Shown: positions 58,413 to 64,000 of the stretch, in pieces
Layout of the letters: the number at the start of each line of letters is the position of its first letter
Position numbering within the stretch: position 1 is the stretch's first letter
Source of the DNA: Streptomyces klenkii
GTDB taxonomy: Bacteria; Actinomycetota; Actinomycetes; Streptomycetales; Streptomycetaceae
Reading direction: 5' to 3'
Assembly: GCF_003626645.1 (NCBI RefSeq)
Contig: NZ_RBAM01000007.1
Span: 310,001-374,000, forward strand
DNA: 64,000 nucleotides
Translations under genes and position numbers: made by a program
Notes under the pieces: model-generated
What the model saw: the letters and a program-made list of their open reading frames with translations, nothing else
Databases searched by the model: none
Told to the model about the DNA's origin: nothing

Positions 58413-59006
58413 CTAGCGCGAAAAGCGGCGCACCCCGCTCGGGGTGACCACCGCGTCCACGGGGCCGTCGTGCGGCTCCGCCGGCACCTCGGCGATCACT
58501 TCGCTGTCGTACAGCAGAACCACCCGCGCCGGGGCGACCCCGGCCCGGTCCAGACGGGCCAGGACCCGGTCATAGGAACCCCCGCCGCGGCCGAGCCGCA
58601 TCCCCCGGCCGTCCACGGCCAGCCCGGGCAGCAGCACCGCGTCTGCGGACGTCACGGCCTCCGGCCCGAGCCGGAGGCCGTCCGGCTCCAGGAGCCCCCG
58701 CCCGGCCCGTACGAGATGGTCCGGCCCCTCGTACGCCGCCCAGTCGAGATCGTTGTCCGCCAGGAGCACGGGAAGCAGCACCCGTACCCCCCGCCGGCGG
58801 AGCGCCTCCAGGAGCGCGCGCGTGCCCGGCTCGCGCCCCACAGACACGTAGGCGGCCACCGTTCCCGCCTCCGCGAGCTCGGGGAGCTCCAGTGCGCGGC
58901 GGGCCAGCGCGTCCCCCGTCGCGACCACGTCATCCGTGGTCAACGCGGATCTCACCGCCAGGAGACCCCGCCGCAACTCGGCCTTCGTACCGTCGTACTT
59001 GATCAC
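58413..59006 (-). CDS. 5-formyltetrahydrofolate cyclo-ligase
   Basis: 197 residues from the GTG at 59006, 12 nt after AAGGAG; the in-frame ATG at 59036 is an alternative. The N-terminal basic helix (KAELRRGLLAVRS) and the C-terminal DAVLLPGLAVDGRGMRLGRGGGSYDRVL are diagnostic: the latter is the phosphate and substrate loop. AAYVSVGREPGTRALLEAL is also typical. The enzyme uses ATP to turn 5-formyl-THF into 5,10-methenyl-THF, recycling the storage folate. It is divergent from galU, with only about 50-80 bp between starts. A CGCGCTAGCGCG palindrome overlaps its stop. Confidence 0.92.
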   Translation of the reverse strand: MIKYDGTKAELRRGLLAVRSALTTDDVVATGDALARRALELPELAEAGTVAAYVSVGREPGTRALLEALRRRGVRVLLPVLLADNDLDWAAYEGPDHLVRAGRGLLEPDGLRLGPEAVTSADAVLLPGLAVDGRGMRLGRGGGSYDRVLARLDRAGVAPARVVLLYDSEVIAEVPAEPHDGPVDAVVTPSGVRRFSR

Positions 59007-59087
59007 TGTGCGTACAAACTCCTTGCCTGGGGGCATACTCGGTGGAGCCTCATCCTCCGCACAATCTCAACGGATAGTGTTCGGCCC

Positions 59088-59990
59088 ATGACTCACTCGC
59101 GTCCTCGGATCAGCAAGGCTGTCATCCCGGCAGCCGGTCTCGGCACCCGATTTCTGCCTGCCACCAAGGCCACGCCCAAGGAAATGCTGCCTGTCGTGGA
59201 CAAGCCGGCGATCCAGTACGTGGTGGAGGAGGCCGTCCTCGCCGGCCTCTCGGACGTCCTCATGATCACAGGGCGTAACAAGCGACCGCTCGAGGACCAC
59301 TTCGACCGCAACTACGAGCTGGAAGAGGCGCTGCGCCGCAAGGGCGACGAGTCGCGGCTGGCACGCGTGCAGGAGTCGAGCGACCTGGCGACCATGCACT
59401 ACGTCCGCCAGGGCGATCCCCGGGGCCTGGGCCACGCCGTCCTGTGCGCCGCCCCGCACGTCGGGAACGAGCCGTTCGCCGTCCTCCTCGGCGACGACCT
59501 GATCGACATCCGGGACCCGCTGCTGTCCCACATGGTCGCGATCCAGCGCAAGCACGGCGGCAGCGTGATCGCGCTGATGGAGGTCGAGCGCGCCCAGATC
59601 GGGATGTACGGCTGCGCGGCCGTGAAGCCGACCGACGCCGAGGGTGTGGTGCAGGTCACGGGCCTCGTCGAGAAGCCCGACCCGTCCGAGGCGCCCAGCA
59701 ATTACGCGGTGATCGGCCGGTACGTCCTCGACCCGGCCGTCTTCGACGTGCTGCGCGAGACCCCGCCCGGCCGCGGCGGGGAGATCCAGCTCACGGACGC
59801 CCTCCAGGCGCTGGCCGCCGAGCCCGGCCTCGGCGGGCCCGTGCACGGCGTGATCTTCAAGGGCCGCCGCTACGACACCGGTGACCGCGGCGACTACCTC
59901 CGCGCCATTGTCAGACTGGCCTGCGAGCGCGAAGATCTTGGTCCGGACTTCCGCGCCTGGCTCCGTCGCTATGTGACCGAGGAGATGTAG
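59088..59990 (+). CDS. galU: UTP-glucose-1-phosphate uridylyltransferase
   Basis: 300 residues. The nucleotide-binding signature KAVIPAAGLGTRFLPATKAT lies near residue 10, followed by KEMLPVVDKPAIQYVVEEA and the UTP/metal segment FAVLLGDDLIDI. Substrate residues appear in GLVEKPDPSEAPSNYAVIGR and RRYDTGDRGDYLRA. It makes UDP-glucose for cell-wall polymers and trehalose. A TAGTGT hexamer about 10 bp before the ATG suggests a very short leader. It leads a run into moeA (4 bp gap) and the genes beyond. Confidence 0.95.
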   Translation: MTHSRPRISKAVIPAAGLGTRFLPATKATPKEMLPVVDKPAIQYVVEEAVLAGLSDVLMITGRNKRPLEDHFDRNYELEEALRRKGDESRLARVQESSDLATMHYVRQGDPRGLGHAVLCAAPHVGNEPFAVLLGDDLIDIRDPLLSHMVAIQRKHGGSVIALMEVERAQIGMYGCAAVKPTDAEGVVQVTGLVEKPDPSEAPSNYAVIGRYVLDPAVFDVLRETPPGRGGEIQLTDALQALAAEPGLGGPVHGVIFKGRRYDTGDRGDYLRAIVRLACEREDLGPDFRAWLRRYVTEEM

Positions 59991-59994
59991 CCCC

Positions 59995-61344
59995 TTGAGC
60001 AGCACCGCCGACACGGCCACCGGCTCCGTTCCCGCCCCGACGGACGGGCGGGACGATCCGGGCCGCCTGTGGACGGTGGACGAGCACCTCGCCGACATCC
60101 TGGCGAAGGTCCGTCCCCTGGAGCCGATCGAGCTTCAGCTGCCCGAGGCCCAGGGGTGCGTCCTGGTCGAGGACGTCACCGTCCCGGCCGCCCTCCCGCC
60201 CTTCGACAACAGCTCCATGGACGGCTACGCGGTCCGCACGGCCGACGTCGAGGGCGCCACGGAGGAGTTCCCGGCGGTTCTCACCGTCATCGGCGACGTC
60301 GCGGCGGGCAGCGGCACGCCGCCCGCCGTCGGCCCCGGCGAGGCCGCCCGGATCATGACCGGCGCCCCGCTGCCGCCCGGCGCGGAGGCCGTCGTCCCCG
60401 TCGAGTGGACGGACGGCGGCGCGGGCGCCGGCCCCGCCGCCGCCATGGCCGCCCACAGCGCCGTCCCCGAGCGCTCCGGCGGCGAGGTCCGCATCCACCG
60501 GCCCGTGGCCGCCCGCGCCCACGTCCGGGCCCGCGGCAGCGACGCCTGTACGGGCGAGCTCGCGCTCGCCGCCGGGACCGTCCTCGGCCCGGCCCAGATC
60601 GGGCTGCTCGCGGCCATCGGGCGCGCCACGGTCCTGGTGCGCCCGCGCCCGCGCGTGGTCGTCATGTCCACCGGCAGCGAGCTCGTCCAGCCCGGCGAGG
60701 AGCTCGCGCCCGGCCGGATCCACGACTCCAACAGCTTCGTCCTCTCCGCCTGCGCGCGGGACGCCGGGGCCATCGCGTACCGCGTCGGCGCCGTCGACGA
60801 CGACGCCGCGACCCTGCGCGCGACCCTGGAGGACCAGCTCATCCGCGCCGACGCCGTCGTCACCAGCGGCGGCGTCAGCGTCGGTGCGTACGACGTGGTC
60901 AAGGAGACGCTGTCCGGGCTCGCGGGCGAGGAGGGCAGCGTCGCGTTCCGGGGGCTGGCCATGCAGCCCGGCAAGCCGCAGGGCTTCGGCCGGATCGGCC
61001 CCGACCGGGTCCCGCTCTTCGCCCTCCCCGGCAACCCCGTCAGCTGCTACGTCTCCTTCGAGCTCTTCGTCCGCCCCGCGCTGCGGGCGCTCATGGGGCT
61101 CGAACCGGTCGACCGCACCCCCGTGCGCGCCGTGTGCGCCGACGCCGTCACGTCCTCGCCGGAGGGCCGCCGCCAGTTCCTGCGCGCGCGGTACGAGGCG
61201 GGCGACGGCACGGTCTCGCTCGTGGGCGGCGCGGGCTCGCACCTGGTGAAGGCCCTCGCGCAGGCCAACGCGCTCGTCGTCGTCCCGGAGGCGGCCACGG
61301 CGCTGGAAGCGGGCACGGAGGTCGACGTCATCCCCCTGGGCTGA
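59995..61344 (+). CDS. MoeA/gephyrin-like molybdopterin molybdotransferase (possible Glp)
   Basis: 449 residues from a TTG with GAGGAGATG upstream. MoeA domains I-IV are present: FDNSSMDGYAVRTADV, IMTGAPLPPGAEAVVPVEW, the MoCF core MSTGSELVQPGEEL with DSNS and TSGGVSVGAYDVVKE, LFALPGNPVSCYVSFELF, and a beta-barrel end. It would insert molybdate into molybdopterin. However, the order galU-moeA-rimJ-sepX matches the corynebacterial locus for Glp, a gephyrin-like protein that binds FtsZ and the receptor GlpR. A division role is thus possible. The moaC and mog genes inserted here keep a cofactor role plausible. Confidence 0.9.
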   Translation: MSSTADTATGSVPAPTDGRDDPGRLWTVDEHLADILAKVRPLEPIELQLPEAQGCVLVEDVTVPAALPPFDNSSMDGYAVRTADVEGATEEFPAVLTVIGDVAAGSGTPPAVGPGEAARIMTGAPLPPGAEAVVPVEWTDGGAGAGPAAAMAAHSAVPERSGGEVRIHRPVAARAHVRARGSDACTGELALAAGTVLGPAQIGLLAAIGRATVLVRPRPRVVVMSTGSELVQPGEELAPGRIHDSNSFVLSACARDAGAIAYRVGAVDDDAATLRATLEDQLIRADAVVTSGGVSVGAYDVVKETLSGLAGEEGSVAFRGLAMQPGKPQGFGRIGPDRVPLFALPGNPVSCYVSFELFVRPALRALMGLEPVDRTPVRAVCADAVTSSPEGRRQFLRARYEAGDGTVSLVGGAGSHLVKALAQANALVVVPEAATALEAGTEVDVIPLG

Positions 61345-61418
61345 CCTCTCCTGCCCGCCCCGCGCCGGGGCGCTGCCGGTACGGTGTCTGCCCACACAGG
61401 ACCCGGACCAGGAGAAGC

Positions 61419-61922
61419 ATGAGCAGCGCCGCCGCCCAGGACCCGCCCGAGCCCTCCCGCCTCACCCACCTCGACAGTGCGGGAGCGGCCCGGATGGTCG
61501 ACGTCTCGGCCAAGGAGGTCACCGCGCGCACGGCCCGCGCCGCCGGCCGCGTCCTCGTCTCGCCGCGCGTCGTGGAGCTCCTCCGCGGCGAGGGCGTGCC
61601 CAAGGGCGACGCCCTCGCCACGGCCCGCATCGCCGGCATCATGGCCGCCAAGCGCACCCCCGACCTGATCCCGCTCTGCCATCCCCTGGCGCTCTCGGGC
61701 GTGACCGTCGACCTGTCCGTCGCCGACGACGCGGTGGAGATCACCGCCACGGTCAAGACGACGGACCGCACGGGCGTGGAGATGGAGGCGATGACCGCGG
61801 TGAGCGCGGCGGCCCTGACGGTCGTGGACATGGTGAAGGCCGTCGACAAGGGCGCGGTGATCACGGACATCAGGGTGGAGGAGAAGACGGGCGGGAAGTC
61901 GGGCGACTGGAGCCGGTCATGA
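61419..61922 (+). CDS. moaC: Cyclic pyranopterin monophosphate synthase MoaC
   Basis: 167 residues, CAGGAGAAGC before the ATG. Conserved segments are LTHLDSAGAARMVDVSAKEV, KGDALATARIAGIMAAKRT, LIPLCHPLALSGVTVD and DRTGVEMEAMTAVSAAALTV, including the active-site lysine and histidine regions. It performs the second part of the first step of molybdenum cofactor synthesis, converting the cyclo-dihydro-GTP product of MoaA to cyclic pyranopterin monophosphate. It overlaps the mog gene by 4 bp. moaA is not in the window. Confidence 0.95.
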   Translation: MSSAAAQDPPEPSRLTHLDSAGAARMVDVSAKEVTARTARAAGRVLVSPRVVELLRGEGVPKGDALATARIAGIMAAKRTPDLIPLCHPLALSGVTVDLSVADDAVEITATVKTTDRTGVEMEAMTAVSAAALTVVDMVKAVDKGAVITDIRVEEKTGGKSGDWSRS

Positions 61923-62428
61923 GCGTCCCGGAGCAGGCTATGAGGGCCCTGGTCGTCACGGCGTCCAACCGCGCCGCCGCGGGCGTCTACGAGGACAAGG
62001 GCGGCCCCCTCCTCGCCGCCGGCCTCACGGCCCTGGGCTTCGCCGTGGACGGGCCCGTCGTCGTCCCCGACGGGGAGCCCGTCGCGGCGGCCCTGCGGGA
62101 CGGGGTCGCCGCCGCCTACGACGTGATCGTCACCACCGGCGGCACCGGCCTGTCCCCGACCGACCGCACGCCCGAGGCGACCCGCCCCCTCCTCGACCGC
62201 GAGGTCCCCGGCATCGCCGAGGCCGTCCGCGCCGAGGGCCTGGCGAAGGTGCCCACGGCCGCGCTCTCCCGCGGCCTGGCCGGGCTGGCCGGCCGGACGC
62301 TGATCGTGAACCTGCCCGGGTCGGCGGGCGGCGTCCGCGACGGCCTCGCCGTGCTGGGCCGGCTGCTGGTCCACGCCGTGGAGCAGGTCCGCGGGGGCGA
62401 CCACCCGAGACCGGGGGGCCCGCACTGA
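61919..62428 (+). CDS. mog: Molybdopterin adenylyltransferase (Mog/MogA-MoaB type)
   Basis: 169 residues. The MoCF domain motifs are ALVVTASNRAAAGVYEDKGG, VIVTTGGTGLSPTDRTPEAT and LIVNLPGSAGGVRDGLAVL. It adenylates molybdopterin before MoeA inserts molybdate. It is translationally coupled to moaC (ATGA) and probably to the acetyltransferase gene, whose CTG start overlaps its stop. The C-terminus ends in a short Gly/Pro-rich tail. Confidence 0.93.
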   Translation: MSVPEQAMRALVVTASNRAAAGVYEDKGGPLLAAGLTALGFAVDGPVVVPDGEPVAAALRDGVAAAYDVIVTTGGTGLSPTDRTPEATRPLLDREVPGIAEAVRAEGLAKVPTAALSRGLAGLAGRTLIVNLPGSAGGVRDGLAVLGRLLVHAVEQVRGGDHPRPGGPH

Positions 62429-63048
62429 GCGCCGGCTGGCCGGCCCGGCCGGCGGACGGGGACGTCGTCCTGCGCCCCATCCGGATGCGCGACCAGCACG
62501 CGTGGCGCGAGGTCAACCGGCGCAACCGCGACTGGCTGCGGCCCTGGGAGGCCACGATCCCGCCGCCCCCGCCGGGCGGCCCGGTCACGCACCGCCCCAC
62601 GTACCGGCAGATGGTGCGGCACCTGCGGGCCGAGGCGCACGCGGGGCGCATGCTGCCGTTCGTCATCGAGTACCAGGGCCGGCTGGCCGGCCAGCTGACC
62701 GTGGCGGGGATCACGTGGGGCTCGATGTGCTCGGCCCACATCGGCTACTGGGTGGACGAGGCCGTCGCGGGCCGCGGCGTGATGCCGACCGCCGTCGCGC
62801 TCGCGGTGGACCACTGCTTCCGCTCCGTCGGCCTGCACCGCGTGGAGGTGTGCATCCGGCCGGAGAACCTCCCCAGCCGCCGCGTGGTGGAGAAGCTGGG
62901 CTTCCGCGAGGAGGGGCTGCGGCCCCGCTACCTCCACATCGACGGCGCCTGGCGTGACCACCTGGTCTACGCACTGACGGCCGAGGAGGTCCCGGAGGGG
63001 CTCGTGCAGCGCTGGCACCGGTCCCGCCCCGGCACCCCCCAGAAATAG
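62425..63048 (+). CDS. GNAT acetyltransferase, RimJ-like, CTG start
   Basis: 207 residues if initiated at CTG 62425, which overlaps the mog stop (CTGA). The next usable start, ATG 62485, would remove GDVVLRPIRMRD, the conserved first strand of RimJ/RimL-type GNAT enzymes, so the CTG start is favoured. Later motifs are NRDWLRPWEATIP, YWVDEAVAGRGVMPTAVALA (acetyl-CoA-binding motif A), and RPENLPSRRVVEKLGFREEG. The family acetylates N-terminal residues of proteins or other amines. It sits directly before sepX, as the rimJ homologue does in corynebacteria. Confidence 0.88.
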   Translation: MSAGWPARPADGDVVLRPIRMRDQHAWREVNRRNRDWLRPWEATIPPPPPGGPVTHRPTYRQMVRHLRAEAHAGRMLPFVIEYQGRLAGQLTVAGITWGSMCSAHIGYWVDEAVAGRGVMPTAVALAVDHCFRSVGLHRVEVCIRPENLPSRRVVEKLGFREEGLRPRYLHIDGAWRDHLVYALTAEEVPEGLVQRWHRSRPGTPQK

Positions 63049-63066
63049 AATAGATATTCGAAAGTG

Positions 63067-63082
63067 ACCGTCATTGGACGGT
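63067..63082. repeat. Small hairpin between the acetyltransferase gene and sepX
   Basis: ACCGTC (63067-63072) and GACGGT (63077-63082), flanked by two TATTCGA copies. The 151-bp gap is AT-richer than its surroundings and should carry the sepX promoter; a TACGGT hexamer (63187-63192) is 7 bp before the GTG. Confidence 0.45.
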
Positions 63083-63199
63083 ATTCGAGTGGACTCGGTC
63101 CCAACAATCACAAAAAAAGTTCGAGATATCAGCCGGATCGTGCGACACACCGGGCCAATTGGCGGAATCCCCTGCGCGTACCCCTCTACGGTGTGAAGT

Positions 63200-64000
63200 G
63201 TGAGCAGCAGCGGCCTCATCTACGCAGTCATCGTCGGGGCCTGGGCCGCCTACTTGGTGCCGATGTGGCTCCGTAGGCAGGACGAGCTCAATGAAGCCCG
63301 TCCGACGGAACGCTTCAGCACCGCCATCCGGCTCTTGTCCGGGCGGGCGGGGATGGAGCGCCGTTACGCCAAGGACCTGGAAGTGCGCGCCGCCGACGAC
63401 GCGCCGGTCTCAAGCGACCCCGCGGAGCCGGCGGCCCGCGGGCCCGAGCCGGAAGCGCCGACCGAAATGGTCGACGTCCGGTCCTTCGGCATGCCCGGGG
63501 GAGGTGTGCCCGGGGCGGGCGGCGGAGCCCCGGCGGAAGCGCCGGCCCCGGCGGGCCCGCCCGCGGGCCACGCCGGGCCCCCGGGCGCCCAGGGAGCCGC
63601 GGGGGAGCGTGCCGGGTCCTCCGCGACCCCGACGGCCGCCGCCGCGCGCGCCCGGCGCACCAAGGTCCTCGCGCGCCGGCGCCGCACCACGGTCGTCCTC
63701 TTCCTGGCCTTCACCCTGGGCGCGGTCGTCGCCGGCGTCGGCGGGCTGGCGTTCCTGTGGGTGCCGGCCGTCCCCGCGGCGCTGCTCAGCGCCTACATCG
63801 TCTACCTGCGCATGCAGGAGCGGCGGCGCTTCGCCTTCACCATGGACCAGCGGCGCGCCGAACTGGCCGCCCAGCGCCTCCGCGAGGGCCGCGTCCGCCC
63901 TCGCCAGGCGGCGGACCCCCACGCCGCCGCCGACCCCGTTGACACCGTCGCCCACCCGGCGCCCGCCGCCGACCACGCGCCCGAGCCCTCGCCCGCCGCG
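63200..64000 (+). CDS. sepX: Cell-division membrane protein SepX (GlpR homologue), partial
   Basis: 267 residues are visible; the 3' end is outside the window. GTG at 63200, probably leaderless. The N-terminus is a membrane helix in SSSGLIYAVIVGAWAAYLVP, followed by the conserved WLRRQDELNEARPTERFSTA and RLLSGRAGMERRYA. After a Pro/Gly/Ala-rich linker come two more helices in LFLAFTLGAVVAGVGGLAFL and VPAALLSAYIVYLRM. SepX is needed for septation and sporulation in S. venezuelae and corresponds to corynebacterial GlpR, the membrane receptor of the gephyrin-like Glp. Its synteny with the moeA-like gene is therefore meaningful. Confidence 0.9.
   Translation, partial: MSSSGLIYAVIVGAWAAYLVPMWLRRQDELNEARPTERFSTAIRLLSGRAGMERRYAKDLEVRAADDAPVSSDPAEPAARGPEPEAPTEMVDVRSFGMPGGGVPGAGGGAPAEAPAPAGPPAGHAGPPGAQGAAGERAGSSATPTAAAARARRTKVLARRRRTTVVLFLAFTLGAVVAGVGGLAFLWVPAVPAALLSAYIVYLRMQERRRFAFTMDQRRAELAAQRLREGRVRPRQAADPHAAADPVDTVAHPAPAADHAPEPSPAA

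Noticed and set aside
1..64000. CRISPR arrays, insertion sequences, rRNA genes
   Set aside because: No regularly spaced repeats with unique spacers, no transposase motifs and no rRNA-like sequence were recognised.

Overview
The window is high-GC, gene-dense actinobacterial chromosome, almost certainly from a Streptomyces. Evidence: GTG/TTG starts are common, Shine-Dalgarno sites are GGAGG-like, several transcripts look leaderless, and marker genes of the genus are present (hrdD, sepX, Scr1/XRE-DUF5753 and DUF6879 genes, a class F sortase). Most of it is core chromosome. No transposase, integrase or CRISPR array was found.

Layout. 1-11 kb: the end of a D-Ala-D-Ala carboxypeptidase, a large membrane protein, then a leftward four-gene signalling operon (trypsin-like protease, PknG-type kinase, vWA/zinc-ribbon protein, membrane sensor fused to a solute-binding domain). 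11-15 kb: secreted protein plus class F sortase, then a divergent MarR/questin-oxidase pair. 15-22 kb: recQ, an Mrr nuclease-TerD fusion, two tandem cytochrome P450s and tRNA-Arg(CCU). 22-29 kb: TetR and MarR regulators with membrane proteins, an M6 metalloprotease, a DHA2 efflux pump and a LigB-type dioxygenase. 30-34 kb: sigma factor hrdD with a sigma-R-type promoter, then a divergent WYL regulator and MFS pump. 34-40 kb: the most accessory-looking stretch (VapBC, Uma2, a module of XRE/DUF5753, DUF6879 and a PIMT-like methyltransferase, an HTH/zinc-ribbon protein). 40-44 kb: YtrA-type GntR plus ABC transporter, a methyltransferase and a VIT-family transporter. 44-47 kb: a lanthionine synthetase of class IV type with a 48-residue precursor. 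47-55 kb: P1 peptidase, LtrA, mscL, MTA phosphorylase, an FmdB/Ruc-like protein with a CIRCE operator, an MFS transporter and a K+/H+ antiporter. 55-64 kb: penicillin acylase, 5-FTHF cyclo-ligase, and the galU-moeA-moaC-mog-rimJ-sepX run.

How genes may work together. The PknG operon resembles the mycobacterial GlnX/PknG/GlnH nutrient-sensing system, but here the sensor and the binding protein are one polypeptide, and a protease and a vWA protein are added. The galU-moeA-rimJ-sepX run matches the corynebacterial locus that encodes the gephyrin-like division protein Glp and its membrane receptor GlpR, so the moeA-like gene may have a cell-division role. The lanthipeptide locus is the best candidate for an undescribed natural product. 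Several regulators sit beside clear palindromes that can be tested as operators.
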